This document shows positions 13,033 through 27,734 of a DNA stretch of 64,000 nucleotides, piece by piece. This DNA comes from Phalacrocorax aristotelis (taxonomy: Eukaryota > Chordata > Aves > Suliformes > Phalacrocoracidae): positions 8,352,041-8,416,040 of the forward strand of contig NC_134279.1 of NCBI RefSeq assembly GCF_949628215.1. Direction: 5' to 3'. The first letter of the stretch is position 1; each line of letters opens with the position of its first letter. A program made the translations under genes and the position numbers. Below the pieces are notes generated by a model. The model was not told the origin of the DNA and ran no database searches. It saw only the letters and a program-made list of their open reading frames with translations.

Positions 13033-15507
13033 GTGAAAACTTCTGCATACTGTGAAATTTCAGAAAAGGAAACATTTTTTGCAAACTAAATGTTGAACAT
13101 TTTAGAGCTAAGTTCCAAGGAAAGTTGCACCATGTGCTAAAGCCCTACTATGTTTTTTGAAAAAGTTTAAAAGAAGTAGTCTAGTTTGCATTAGAGAATA
13201 TGTTTACATATTCTCTGTGAGTTATATAGCATAGAAGATGTTGCCCATCAAACAACTGTCACTGAAAGCTTGCGACTCCTCTCCAAGAACTAACACGTCT
13301 TTGCCTTGCCTCTCTGGGGACGAGTTTTTGACGTACTTGCTCCCCACACGAGCCATGATGTTGCTTATTCCTGAGGTGAGATGCCTTACTCTTGGGCAGA
13401 CAGAAGAGTAAATGGTAGGAGAGCAGCAAGGTTACTAGTACTGAGGAGCACTGCCTTCAGATTTAGCTCAGTCTTATGAAAAGCAAAACGCGCAGAAGAG
13501 GGAAGAAAGAAGAAATGCAGTTCTTGGCTGCAGCCAGGCGAGCAGACATAGTTTATTAGCCAGTGCAGAGCTGCAACGACAGGAAGGAATAGCTGCCTCT
13601 ACCAGCAGCACGGAAAGTCAGCCAGTGTAGGGGCTCGCATTAACCACTTTTATAATCCTTCATGGGAACAGCTACTAACTCCGTCCTGCTGATTGCAAAA
13701 AACAGGAATTTTGTGCTTTGAAGAACTGTAAAAATGCCTTTGTATGTGCTTATACTTTGGACAAAAAGGAGAAGCAAGCCCCTTGCTTTCAAGTCTCCAA
13801 CCCTCTGCTCCCCTTCCCACTTGCCATGTCCACCTCTGGTGACAGCCCTGCTGCTCAGGAGGGAAGCACCAGGCACAGACCCTGCTGCCTGGAAATGCTA
13901 GCCAGGAGGCAGGACCTGTGGAAGGGGCTTTCAGGGGTGGTTTAGGGGCTGAAATATTTCAGGGTATTTCCACAGAGTGGAAAAAAACTGATGTTCACAA
14001 CAGCAAGTGGGTACGACCAGCCCGCTGGTGGGCAGCAGCTGGCTTCTCTCTCCAGCAGCTGGGGACTCCAAAATACATGGTTCTGAAACCCAAATGGTAC
14101 CTCCACTGAAGATGAAGGGGAAAAAAATACCTCTGAGAAACCAGTAGTGAAGACACAGAAAGGCTTTTTTAGTTATGTTCCCTTTATTTATTACCTACAG
14201 TAGCACCCAACATGCGCATCCCTCTTCCCAGGAGGTCCTTGCTGTGCGGAGCTCATAACCAGACCGACAGATCAATATGCAAACTCTGAGAAGACAAACT
14301 ATTACAGGGCCCCAGGTGGAAGACGGAGGTAGCTCCCCCCTGCACAAGGACAGGGGAAACACAGAAACTGCTGGTGCTCTGAACTGCTCGAGGAGACTTT
14401 CAGAACCAAAAGGGCACTGCATAGCAATGAATTTGAAAGACCGTTTCACATCTTTTGTTTTGCTTCCCTTTTGTTAGATGAACATTAACCATTCAGGGAA
14501 AGACTTCTGAGTAGGCACATCTTTTTCTTTGCATACCCACCAGAGCTTGTGCTGGCACAGGACATTAAGCGTGCACGCAAACTATAATTTGGTGCGCAAA
14601 GTAAATGAAAGAAAAATCTGTTCCTTGCATGACATTTTCCCATTCTAACAGTTCCCAGACTTCCATAAAACTTTTTAATGCCAGTAAAAGACACCACTTT
14701 GGTTGACAATATTAGAGTGACCTCACTCTTTTCCCTGCACCTGAAGGCCACCAAGTCCTCGACAGGACAAGGTATTGAATCACAGTGCAGCGTTATTGCC
14801 CTGCATGGATGTTGGTAAGGTGGTTACGCTAGAGCTGGAGCTCAGCAGCAGTCCCAAAAGGATCTGCGAGTAAGTGCAGGCTCTTGTATCTGTACCTTTT
14901 TGCGACCTGCACAGGCAAAATCCCACTTGCGTGATTCCTTTTAAAGAGCTGCCGTTTATAAAATCAATTCAGAGCTATGAATTTCAGTGAGAACATTGTG
15001 TTATGTGCTAGGCAGCCAACACCTCGCCTGGCTCTTCAGGGATAATTAAGCCAGTTGGCTTACCTAATGGGACGGCTGAACACAGAGAGTTTAAAGGGTA
15101 TGTTTGGATAAGCACATAAAGCTTATCCCAGCTCCTGAGCCAACAAGAAATTGCACTCCCAGCCTTGCTGGAATGATCATTTCTAGCTCTTGGGGGCTGG
15201 TCACATTTTCTTCAGCAACATCGCCTTTCATCCAACTACCTTCTAAATAAAATAGAACTACAAACATTTGCAAAAAGTCTAACTCTAGCACATCTTCTGA
15301 AGATTACTAGAGCTCTAGTTTGGCCCTAACTATGTCTTTCACCACTAATCACTAACCTCTGGCTAAATACAGATTTTTTTCAGTGTTACCTACTGTACTT
15401 TCTGCCCCTGCCTTGCCTTGATACTCAAATGTTATTTCCATTGTAGTGGATCAGAACAATCAAGGCAACGGGAAGAAGTGGTTTATTAATGTGGTACTCA
15501 TGGCATT

Positions 15508-15524
15508 AAAAAAAAAAAAAAAAA
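15508..15524. repeat. Poly(A) run, A17
   Basis: Seventeen adenines after GGCATT. The preceding sequence shows no recognisable element. Confidence 0.9.
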
Positions 15525-17153
15525 GTGCCCGAACAAAAATCAAAATATGGAAAAAATAACAACTTTTTATTGCAGGAAGCTCGCAGATGAGGGAAATAAC
15601 TCTAGAGGAAGCATAAAGACATATCATTTTGAGAGAAAAAGAGGAGACATGCAATCTGCTACATGATTTGGGGCTTTTTGTTTGAATGACGCTGAGCAAC
15701 CCTTCTTTTTAGCTGATGCCTAGGAATACAAATTCTCTACTAAATATCTGCAGCTGCAGTTTGTTCTGCTATTGAAGCGGCTGCAGAATGTCACTGCTAT
15801 TTGCTTTATGTAGAAGAGCGAGGGGGGAAGGGTTCAAAGAAAGACAAAGACCGCAGTAGCATTGCTAAGACCTGTGTATTAAGCCTGTGGTTTTTAATGT
15901 TTCCCCTTTCGCTTTACCCTGCTCCTCATGGTTTGTTCAGTAAGAGGAAGCAAAGTGGCAGCACAAGGATAACTGAACAGCCTGGGCTTGGTCAGACCCG
16001 TGTTTGCTTTGAGATAATTATTATTTACTACTTGCAGTATAGTAGGTTCTAGAAGCCCTGGCCATGGCCCAAGGTCTTATTTTTCAAGGGGCAAATGCAG
16101 ACTAAGGCAGTGTAACCTTTTAAAGGACTAAAGATTTATTGATTTTTTTAAGAATCTCTGCAGTATGCAAAGTGTATTCCATAATGCAGCAGATCACATT
16201 ATAAATAACACACAAACGGCATACTGGAAGCCAAACAGAATGCAAAGCACAGCTTTATCAAAAACTAGAAAGAGTCATAGCATGCAAAAAAAAGATCACA
16301 CTGAGCCTCAAGATATGAAACTCATATGACCCTCTGGGATTAGACATGACGTGCATCTTTCACCTTCAAATATCAGTGATTAGCAAGAGAAGTAAAGGAA
16401 GTCACAGGAAGGTTAGATACTATCACATTGCTAAAGTTGGAGCTTGCTTTCTAGTCCGTCTTACTCGTAATTCATGACTGCTGGGAAACCAAAACCATTT
16501 TTTAAAAGGAGAGTGAATCAATTATAATACAATGTTAGACAACAAGGCAAAGATCGAACCGTCACATTTTCTAACATTTTAGTATAGTTATTTAAAATGC
16601 AATATCCGTGTTGGGCCACACAGAGGAATACTGTCCCTTTAGGATCAAGTGTGCCACGTGTGTGTGGAAATTTCAAAATACACAATGTTCCTCTTCAGCT
16701 CTGAATTCCTTCATTTAATGTCTAATATCACTACTCTTGAGTTATGAAGAGTGTGCATCCCACTGTCTTCCCACTGCCTTCATGGGGGATAAGGGTTTCG
16801 TTCCTTCTGACTTTGAGGACACGCCTGCCTATGGTAAATAGTTGTCAGAATAGGTGGCTACAGAAGGCAAGGTGAATTACTTCAGGAAACAGAGACAGAG
16901 AATCATACAGTACTTTAAATCATTTCAGCTACCTGTACTTCTCAGAAAAAATCTAAATAAACACTTAACTTGCAGTTAAGAAAAATGTCTTAATTTCAAG
17001 GCATTCCTTATTTAGATTTTAAAAACCGGACATTATTCTATGCAGACACACTTGGAATAATTTTGGTTGTGTTTTTAATAGCTAATCAACTAAAAGATTA
17101 TACCAGAGTCCTGTAAATTAAAATTAGGTTCACAAAAGCATATACGCCGGTTG

Positions 17154-17201
17154 CATGTGTAACTCTTCATGTGTGTAACAGTTCATGCGTGTGTAACATT
17201 T
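17154..17201. repeat. Imperfect three-copy tandem repeat
   Basis: Three successive units start CATGTGTAAC, CATGTGTGTAAC and CATGCGTGTGTAAC and each ends in a T-rich tail; the units are 14, 16 and 18 bases long. Each later unit has gained one extra TG or CG step. The repeat sits inside an AT-rich, ATTA-containing stretch. Confidence 0.8.
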
Positions 17202-17426
17202 CAAGTTGGGGATATTATAATTAGTAACCGATCTGAATGCTAATTTGCTTTATTTTTCATAGTAAACATATTATTGCAATATAGTTAATCAAATTTATGT
17301 AACATATGCTGCATGTAGGAGCCTGAGTACAGATTTTTGTAATAAAAAATGAGAGCTGAGTTGCTCTTAAGAGGCAGAAATGTGGAGTTCAATGAAAATA
17401 ACTGTTTCAGACTCTCATGCTTCACA

Positions 17427-17479
17427 GCAGGAGAGGAATGGGGTAAAGAGGAAGAGGAAAGGAAAAAGAGGGAAGGATT
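17427..17479. repeat. Purine-rich tract
   Basis: About 50 bases are almost all A and G on the plus strand (GGAAGAGGAAAGG-type repeats), interrupted by a few T residues. Comparable pyrimidine-rich tracts lie near 25865-25930 and 35870-35960. Confidence 0.8.
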
Positions 17480-18919
17480 AAATCAGAGGCAAAAAGTACA
17501 TACAAAGGTGCTGAAAGGCATGTAAATATATTGAAAGAATAATGCAAAGCAAATTTTAGACTAGTCTTAGTCTCTTGCTATTGAATGTAACACATTGAAA
17601 TGGTGCCCATTAACTGAAGCTTTTTCTGGTTTAGGTGGCTATTTGTGGGTAAATTAGTAGCTTGACTGGGTCAGGGTGGAATCACAGCTGAGCATTAAGT
17701 GCAGTCACTGATACGTGTGTTCATTTAAGCTGACAGAACAGGGCTTGATGAGTTTCACCACGATTCTGCTCGATCGGTTGATTAAGACATCTTTTCAGGA
17801 GGAATCATCTCCAAAGCCTCCTTCAACCAGTGTTTGACTGAGTATGATTTGCCCGTATGCCACAGCACTGCAGACAGTATGAAGCTGTCCTTGCCTTGTG
17901 CTACAGTGCTTATCTCCATCCCTGCCCTGTATGACCTGAAGGGAATAAGGCAAACTTTTGAGGGCTTCTCTCTTTTCAGAGGGTATTTCATTGTCCTCCA
18001 TATTACTGCACATGAGAGAAGTTCAACAAAGACAAGGGAACCTTGGAATGATATACTGAAAAAAGAGTGTAATAATGGCAAGAATTACAAGTTTTCCCTG
18101 TTTTTAAGTATATTGCTGGTTTCCAGTAGTATTCCTCACGGTAATATTAGGAGCAATTCTTAAGGCAGTGTAATTTGCTAAAATGCAGCTGCAAGATGGG
18201 TTTTTTTTTTTTCTCTCCTGCTGTTGAGATTTTTTTTTTAAATATTAATAGTATTTTACCTTCCTTTAAGCCTATGAGAACCGTAGACGTTCATAAGTAT
18301 CAGTGACCTGGTCTCTGAGAGCAGTTACTGAAATTGTGCTTAATTTGGGGTTCTGTGCCCCTGAAACTGTCCTGGCCTTGCAAATGCCTAAGTGAGAGCA
18401 GGGCAGTTTTCAGACCGCACAGAAACCATCACTCACCGAGACCTTTTAGAAACTCTTGGCTGCTCCATTTTCCCAATTTCCTTCCAAATTTTCCCTGTTT
18501 GTGGAACACCCGCAGAGTAGCTCGATGCACTACACCAGTGCAACTGAGCGGTGGGATGCAACGCAGGACCGCAGCGTGACACGGAGGAAGCTTCTGCTGA
18601 GGCTGGGATACATCTCACCCAGCTTCAGCCATCCAAAAGTCAGGTGTGCAGCTGGAACCGCCTCTGAGTCCTCTCTGCAACCAAGTGAGAGAGTTAGGCA
18701 CCGCTAAAGCCCAGTGATGTGTATGAACTATACCCAGAAATGATACATTGAAGGTGTTTACTTCTCCCTGTGACTACAGAGAAAGCTGGGACACAAGTGA
18801 CAGAGAGCCTTGGCAGCTGACTTCGACCAAAAGTTTGTTTTTTAGTGTTTTTTAGTGTTAGAGGTAGGTGAGAAGATTCACATCCTAATTCACCATATGT
18901 TCACTTAATTCCAAGATAG

Positions 18920-18929
18920 TATAAAAGGC
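18920..18929 (+). promoter_or_regulatory. TATA-box-like site
   Basis: TATAAAAGGC is a near-ideal TATA box, with a start expected about 25-30 bases downstream. No supporting GC box, CpG patch or coding exon follows, so this may be chance. Confidence 0.2.
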
Positions 18930-21900
18930 GACCTGGCTAGAATGATAGTTCTGCTTTCCCACCTTGCGTATCTGGTGCTCTGCACTTAAACTTACCTATT
19001 TTATTACTTTTAGTGTTTTATTTCCAATATAGTCACACATGGCTTATATCGAACAGGTGTTAAGCATTTTATTAAACTGCTTATGGAAACGGCTAGAAGT
19101 GGTTAGACATGACACACTGACATTTGATTTATTTTCCCTTAGCTAAAGGAATGCAAAACAATTACTACTATAATTATTGAATGTTTGAACATTAGCGTGT
19201 TCTTAAAAACATACTGTTAGTTTATGGGGTTGCTACTTATCTCAGAATTAGGAGCTGCTGAAAAGAGATTAAAATCTGGGCTGAGCAACACTGAAATAAA
19301 ATCAGCCCAAGGGATTAATTGATTCTACACCATAAGGTAACTCTTCATTCAGCAGCTATTTTTTTGTATCACTTCTTTAAAATTAGGAGTGAATTTCAGC
19401 TGGCAAACGAATAGCTCGCAGAGAGTACAGAATGGCTTGCCTGGGGCTGTGGAGACCACCCCAATGTCAGGGATTAAACCTGCCTCTTGCTTAGCAGGGA
19501 TTTATATGGGCTCCCAGGGTACACGACCAGTGCCAACATCTTTAGGGCAATGAGCTGCTGCTGATGCTGGAACACTGGGGAATATCTGGGGCTGCTGCTG
19601 CCAGTGCGCCCTGTCAGGGAAATAGCTCCTCTTTATTTGAAAGAAATCTTTGTGTTAAGTTCCTTCATGGTTATATACTTTGGCTGAAGTCAGAGGGCAC
19701 TTCCCTTATTTCTGTGTGCTGTTTACAGTTGTCTCACTACGTGTGGTGTCCGTAATATCCTACACGAAATCCCCTCTTACAGAGCCTGGCCTCATCAAAT
19801 CTGTTGACTGGGATTTCTATTGAGCATAGGTATAGCTTTGCTTCACATAACAAGTGATTCTTGTTATTTTACCCATCCTAAATAGACATATTTCACATAT
19901 TAACTTTCAAACCTCTCTAAGCAACAGCACCCTTCTGTTGCATGAAGTACTTGGATATTTTGTCCTACGGTAACAGACCAGGTAAAATGGCTGGATCTGG
20001 CTTATGAATACTTTATGACTGCACGGAAGATATTTTTAAATATGACACTTGGTGGTTTAACTTAAAAAAATGTAATAATGAATAATGAATTCTGACTCAT
20101 ATATTATATTTACATTTTTAAAGTATTTTATAAATTAACCAAAGAAACCTCACCATGGAACTGAAAAACAAGTCAGATAATTAAACCTATGAGAAATTGG
20201 TCAGCCTGAACGTATAAACACCTTTGATGGGACTGATAAATGTACCAAAGGTGATTTTCAATCAAAAGTAATAGTTTTATTCAAAGGGTAACTTTCTGAA
20301 AAGACATACTTTCCATCAAGAAAAAAAACTGTATTCTGATAAACCCTCAAACCTCTTTTCATTTGCAGACTTCTTAACAGAGCCGCCCTGGGGCTGCTGC
20401 CCACCAGACCCCACTGCTGAGGTGTAAATCCATTGGTTCAATCTGCTTTCTAAAGCTGGGTTTCCTTTTCTTTGCCAATTTCTTCTGCAGGTGTTTTTCC
20501 CTGGTATTATAAGAACTTCTGTTTATTTCCCTTTTGGATTTTAAACCAGCAGTTTGGAGCAGTAACCGTATTACTTGCTCCACCGATTGGCTGCAGGAAG
20601 CTGTTACCGACATTTTATTCAGTAAAGGCAGCTGGCTAGGCAAAGGCACCGTTAACTGCTATCATAGCTATAAAAATAAAACAGAGTTTAAGATCATAAC
20701 TGTAGCAATAACCTTGCCTTAATAGTATTTAAAAAATAGGGCCCATTATGGATATTTTTTTTATTGCTGTCTCTCCTAATTTCCATTTTGGATGATTCTG
20801 GAATGGTTTCACAGTCTTTTCACACTAAACAAGCTTGGAATAAAATGTAAGTCAGAAGGAAATGAGATAGCATTCCATCAGCTAGTCCTGGTAAGTGCAA
20901 ACATTGGCATCATCATCTTGATTTATTTCTTCCTGTCCTTTAGGATGACAGCATATGGTCTCCATTCCAGTGAGAACGTACGGGTTGGGAAGCAGGGAAA
21001 GCGCAGAGGCACAGACCATTTCTGTTTGAGTAAATCTCCTTGAAATTATGCCAAAACAGAAGGGGTACAGAAATCAAAGCATCTTACCTCTGTCAATGGG
21101 AATTTCTGAAGAGTTTTGGCTTAGCCTTCCAGCTTGTCTCCTTTTCCCAATGTTTACTGATCACCAGAGAAGACCTCCACTCTGTGGAAACCTCTGTCCT
21201 CTTTCTTCCCTCTATGCCACTGACTGCCTTTTCCAGGCCTGCCATAGTGAGAAGGTCCTTTGGGTAGAAGGCTCAGCACCAGGGTCTCCACAACTCATCA
21301 AAACTACTTTTAGTGTCACTGTGAATGTCATAGCAGAGAATCCTATGGGCAAGTAGAGAAGGTGCTCTGACAAGGTGACTAGGTGAAGCAGAGGTATTTA
21401 AACACTTTATGCCAGAGGAGGCATTATCTTCTAGAGCTCCACATTTTATACACCAGATAGCTAAAAGTGATGTGATAAAAAGACCATATTATCATACTAT
21501 GAGAAACAATATTCTTTCCCTCTTAAAACGTAAATACAGTTCATAAGAACTAGGTGAAAACTAGTGAAAGGATCATTACAAACAGAAGTAATACCCTGAG
21601 GGATAAATAGGCTGTATTGGGAAGGAACCAACCTAGCTTTCACAAATGGCAAGTTATAAGCCACATGTCCACTGAGTTACAATCTCAGTGACTATATTGA
21701 TATGAATGATCTGACCAGAGGAAAAGCAAAGGGACAGCTTCCACAGCAGAAGAGGTCCTCCTGAAGGTGACACTTCGTTTTATCCCCATTGCAAATCCCA
21801 GCGTTGCATCCTTGGCCGTCGCTCTGGCTGCGCTGAAAAACTACCGTCTGCACGTGCTCTGTGAGGCAGTCCAGGTCACACCAGGGACTGACCCGTCTTC

Positions 21901-22252
21901 TTCGTTATCTACTGCTTCGTCAGTCTTTTTGCCACCTGGAAACCAGATTTGCCATGCTTTTAAGGTTTGCTGACCAAGTCACTGTAAAGTGACACACAAC
22001 CAAAATTTCTGGCCGTGCTCTGGCCGCCTACTGGGAAGACCCACAAGAAATGCTGCTGCCAGCGATGAGTCCTCGCTTGTAATTAAAGAGCTATATCATA
22101 GCTATCAATACTGACCCCACTTAAGCCAAGGCTACTGTATAAATTTCTGCCATCAAATCTATATCCATCAGGAGCGTGCAAAACTGCGGTCTGCGATTTA
22201 CAGTTACACCAGCTGAAGAGCCCAGCGTAGATGGGGTTGTACTTTCTCTCTT

Positions 22253-22273
22253 TATATATATATATATATATAT
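22253..22273. repeat. (TA)10 microsatellite
   Basis: Ten uninterrupted TA units followed by TCTTG. Such runs are length-variable and melt easily. No element end is visible at its edges. Confidence 0.95.
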
Positions 22274-23224
22274 CTTGTTTTAAATTCAACCCGGTTTCCA
22301 CCTACAAGAGACTACAAGCTGCTGTGGGAAGAGCATACCTGCAATAATCTAACTGCAGATACAATCAGAGTGTTTTGATACCGTGGCTATGCAATTCTAG
22401 CTATGCTGGAATGATTTTTTTTGGGCGTAGGTACAGAAAGGGTGTCGCTGCAGATGAAAACAGTCCTTTGCAATTCCCCAAAATAAGAAACTAAAGGATT
22501 TTAGTGTTAATATTTGTCACCAGATTAAAATATCCTCATCTGGATAGGTCCATGCAATTATTTTTTATTTCTGTTGAAAATATTTTAATATTATTTAATA
22601 TTATGGTTTTTTATGATAAAATATTTTAGATCTGAAATTGTTTAGTTGCTAGCAAACTGAGTCATAATAAGTATTTATTTACATAGTTTTACATACATTG
22701 CTAGTTCATTATTTCACTGATTCTTCATTTCCAAAGACAAGAATTAATATATTGTAACTGAAGAGAGTTTCCTTGACTTTATCTTTTTCCTTTTCTAATA
22801 AATCAGTCTGGAATTAGAGATTTTGTTATTGCCAGGACAAATTTTCAAGTACCACTGAATGCAGGAGTGAAACAGAGCATTTGGGCAGAGGTTCCAGAAA
22901 CAAAGTAAAGCAGCTGCTGGCCTGTCAATATAAAACATCCTACAAATGTATAAATGTGTGATGCATGTTCACTGGAACATTTTTGACGTGATTTTGGCTC
23001 AACATACTGTGTATGCCTTTCCCTAAATGCTATATATAAACTCTTGCTTAATATCCACAAAATTGTGTATCATTTCCCAAAAGCATAAATTAAGGAGACA
23101 ATATTTCTCTGTCATTGAATTTTTATGTTCTAAAATAAAAATTCAAGGTTAAAATCATTTCCCAATTGCCACACCAAAAAGAAAACGTCACAGAAAAGAT
23201 ACATACATGTATATTTTAAAAGCC

Positions 23225-23460
23225 AATTAAACGCTGTATGCTGCGGCGGCAGAAGAGAATTAATCACTTTTGTAGCAACTGAGGCAACTTGGTGCCCAGT
23301 TTTCAGCAGAAGGTGAGGGAAACCTGGCTGTTATTTCTCTTAAATGATTAATTGAGCGGCATTGCCAGCATCACATTTAGCGCACAACGCTTTCTGAAGA
23401 AGGTTTGAAATTCACTTTTTCCTGCAGCAAAACTCAATCATTGACTAATTTATCTCCTTC
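23225..23460. promoter_or_regulatory. Candidate conserved non-coding element
   Basis: A repeat-free stretch holds TGATTAATTGA at 23345-23355, a second AGAATTAATCAC-type site upstream and CAATCATTGACTAA near its end. CpG-containing pieces (GCTGCGGCGGCAG and TTTAGCGCACAACGC) survive inside it, which is unusual for old CpG-poor DNA and hints at constraint. Confidence 0.25.
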
Positions 23461-26400
23461 TCTCCAAGCTCCAGTTTCCTCATTCAAAACAGAAAAACAC
23501 TCTCAACAGCCAGGCATTTCCACCTGGTGACGTCCTTCTTCCAAAGACGTTGGCTGAGTCACAGCTATCCCCAAAGAAATCCAAACAAACCCCCAAAGTA
23601 CGAGGCAGCCTGCAAGTTGCCAGTATCCCAAGGGGCAGGAAGGGAGTGAGGGGGAGACGATGGGAGTTTGGATGGGATCCCAATAACCTGGAGCAGAGCA
23701 CGCTAACAAACCTTTTCCAAGGCACACACCCCGTGGCACTGCTCACATCTGTCACGAGGAGAGTCCCCTGACTCATACTGTCAATTCTAGCTTGGCTTTG
23801 ACCAGAGTTTAGTGCTATCACCTAAGCCTCAAGCATCTTCCTCCAACCAGCATTTCCAATGGGTTTCCTCGTGGGAGGAAAATGGCTGGTGGGGGCCAAG
23901 GGGTGCTTGGTGACAAGATGTGGGGTCCCGCTGGTTCCCTGCCCTGCTCTATGCCGGCGGATGGAGGTTTCTCCATTCTTTTCTTAAGGTTTACTTTTAT
24001 AGAAAAAACTTCCTTTTAAGGACAAGGACTTGCTGCAGAAATTACAGGGCAAAAGCAGATAGCCCGTGTTAGGTAGCAGGTCATATTCTTTGACTGTCAC
24101 GGTCCTTTCCACTACTAAAATAAAGCAGCCAAATATCCTCAGATTTAGCAAGAAGTTTATGAAGTGCTTTGACAGTCTCATGTAGAAAAAGCTGTAATTA
24201 AGATTATCTGATATTATCTTAACAGGGATGGACAGTGACAAAGCCACATCTACACTGAGAGATGAGTGTATAGCACAAATCGGCATTAATGAGGGTCCTC
24301 AGGCTTCCTTCGCCCTTTGCCTTCTCAGTGCCCAGCATTTCTTCTTTTCATCTGAAAATCGTCCCTGAAAAATTCAAGGCCAAGGGGAACTATGTCCTAA
24401 TTGAAAACAAAGCCCCATTCAGTAAGACGGATCAGTACATTTTACTCAATTAGAGTCTATGTTTGACACTGTGAGCCATAATTTATCTGGGAAAAATGTG
24501 CCTGTAGTTACATAGCAGCTCTTCAAACTGACCTACATCCCTGGGGAATTAATTTTGTTCTTGCATTCCTTTGAATCTGTATCTACTGAACATTGCTGAT
24601 GGCAGGAAGGAGAGGTTTGGGGTTTGCAGCTCTTTTCTTTTGTCTCAATGTTGTCTGCCATAAATATTGCTGCCTATGCGATGTCTGTGAGGCCGCTAAC
24701 TGAGCAGGAGAACAGAGCGTAACAGCAACTGTTGATGAGCTGACTTCTCAGTGTCTCTGGGCAATAAGGTCAATTTAACAGAAAAAGGGGGATCAGCAAA
24801 ACATTCCATAACACCTAAATATAGATTTGCTACTTGAGTTCAGTTCTTTGTCAAAGCACCACTTTGTTAAGTCACCACTTGATCCTTTGACTGACAGAGG
24901 TCTTCAGGACCTCTTCTGAAGTTATTACTTTCTCTGGACCGGCTCTTTAAAGAATTTTACTCTCCTAAGTCTCTAAAAAGCACACTTATGACATCTGCTG
25001 CTTTTCTATCAATATTCTGTCTCTGTGGTTGCTTGGAACTGGACACCTTTGTACATCTGGCCTTTATAATACTGGTTCTGTCAGTCACAGAGGGACACCC
25101 ATGGCTGACATGGGCTTACAGTTCGTGCAGTGACACTCATAGAAGATGAGCCGTCAAGCTCCTTGGAGCCTGAGGGATATCACCTATGCCACTGGAACAG
25201 GAGCTGAATATATAGGTGTTTGTGTTAGCAGCTGAATTAAAGGCACATCAGCAGTTAAATGAAAACATGTAGACAGACGTTTTGGGATCAGTATGGAAGA
25301 AAATTTCATCCTTAAGACCCTGGTAAATGGCAGAATAAGTGTACACAGTTACTGGAAGGGGGGGTATGTAGAGCTACATTTTTGCCTTGTAAAGACATTT
25401 TAACAGATCTTCAATGTCTTTAAAAGTGCAGCTATACCTTAGAAAAACTACGGCTTGAATTCATTCATGAACAGTCACATTTGTCAGTTTTTTGCTAATA
25501 TAAACCTCTTCACAAGTGCAAACGTTTCCAGTATAGGACAGAGATCAGAGGCTAAGGTTATATTTAGGTGGCAGAGAGCAAAAGAAGTCTAACTATTTCT
25601 TAACTTGTCACACGTGTGGCACAAAGGCTTAGAAAGCTCTTTACCACATCACTGTTTTGGTTTTTACTCACATTCATTGTTTCTGGTTTTTTATCCCTCT
25701 GACCACTTCTTTTTAGATGAGGGTGATATTCTACCATGTAGCCCACATTGCTCCCATTGATGTCCTACTCCTGAGGAAGGGACAGTGTACTTAAGAGTTA
25801 AACCTTGGAGCTAACTGTTATTCACATATCCTTCCTGCATGTCGGCTACCTCCACACCCATACATAATTTTCCCCTTCCCTGTACCTTTTCCCCTCTCTC
25901 TCTCCCTTTCTCCCCAGTTTCCTTCTTTGATTCCCTTTATTGTCCTGTTTACCAGTTCTCTCTGGCTCACCCTCAGACTTGTTTTGTGTTGGTGACTAGT
26001 GAAAAAACTTCTTCTCCTCACACCATCACCTTCTCAGAGCCCTTCACCATTAATGTCCACTTGGAGGAAAAAGAGATTTTTGGTGTAGGAAGCTGCCAAA
26101 CCACCGCAACCAAACCAGCACCCAGCCCGCATGGCTACTGCCCTGTACCGGGGCAGATGCAGGTTTATATATTAATAAAGTACTTTACTTTTTGGATGAT
26201 TTGAAGTTTTGCTGGACTGGGTGTTCTGGGAGGGCAAGAAGCTTTGGGTTAGAAGGGAGAGTCTCACAAAGCATGTACACACAACCTCGCTGTGCTCCCT
26301 GGTGCTGGCTAGAGTAACTGGGAATTATCTCCATGTGCTCTAGCTACTATGGCAGCTATTTCTTCACGGAGTGGTGGAGAGCAGACAGCTGTAATTTATA

Positions 26401-27734
26401 CATCAACAGATCTGAGGATTTAAGTCATGGAGCTTAGAACAAGGGGTGAATTGTTTTCATCAAGTATTTTTAGCAAAAAAAAATAGACATCTGGAGCCAC
26501 AGTAAAATATTGTGATCCTGTACTTGATGAATGCGCTTCTTCAAAAATAAAGACAAAAAACCTCCAAACTTGGAAAAAATTAAAATTTTCATTTAAATAT
26601 AGTATCACCACACCTGTATGTCTTTCACTTTTTAATGAGTAATTGTTGCAAAGTTTCTTATATTTCTTTTTAAAAGTCATCCTTTATATGGCATGTGGGG
26701 TGCCACTATTGATAGAGCTGGTGACAGAAATCACAAATACGGCCTACTCAGAAGAAAAATGAGGCAGCTTTGTTCCTTGCGATGGTCATGGTGACCACCA
26801 GCATCCCACCACTGCTATCCATGCAATGTATTTATCTGCCTTTGCAAGGAAAGATTTCTTTTCCTGTTCTTCTATTCGTTACCAAGTACATCAGCTGTTG
26901 CTCATTGACATCTTCTCCTGTGACTTCATATCACAGAGAGCAGCCTGCACGTCCCTTGGAGACTTCCTGTCCCAGCCAAACTTTACCTCCTTCACCTGGG
27001 ACACCCATCCTCTTCACTCCTTTCCCTTTCTTCCCCTAGACAACATCCTTCCCTGAACTGAACAAACTTTGTTTTGCACCAATAGAAATAAAACTAGCTA
27101 ATGTCCAGCAAAGAGAAAGAAACCCTAGCAAGGGCCCACACTACCTCAGGTGCTCTCTGTGCTCCACCACCAACCTGTGGGTCCCTCCTGGGATTCAGTT
27201 ACAAGAGGTAAAAGGTCAATGGTTGGTTTGTGTGGATTGTTAAAGTCTAGACCCGAATTTCATGAGCCTACCAGTAAAAAAAACCCATAAATGTCTGAAG
27301 ACACCCTGTTTTCTTCTCCTGCCTATGAGTCTGCTGCAGTCTTATTGGGAAAGCTCTGGACACGTGGCTCCTCAAGGGGACCCGCTCCCTGTCAGGTTTG
27401 AGTGGGCTGACATAGAGTTCGACTCCCCTGCTATGCAGCCTGACAAAGATGGCTCGAGGTAGTGTGTCGGATGAAATCCTTGCCATAGGCTGAACAGAAG
27501 ATAAAAGGGCCCTATCACTTCATTGTGTTTATTGATCACACACGGGTTCTGCTAGCTTGAAGACAAATAGCCCAGAAATCTAACACAGGAACAATCTTGA
27601 TACGTCTTTGTGTATATGAAATATGGATTTGGAAACTTCATATATATAATGGAAACTTTACACAGGTTGGACAATATTATTCCTAGTCTGTGGATTGCTC
27701 TCGTACCGTAAACAGCTGCGTCCCTTGCTGCGTC

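Larger units (their letters stand above)
13033..22252. other. Non-coding block
   Basis: No gene seen. Contains the A17 run, the three-copy CATGTGTAAC repeat, the purine-rich tract, T12 at 18201 and the TATA-like site at 18920. AT-rich repeat-free stretches at 16500-17340, 19010-19400 and 19960-20300 carry ATTA cores. Open frames are short and unrecognised. Confidence 0.75.
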
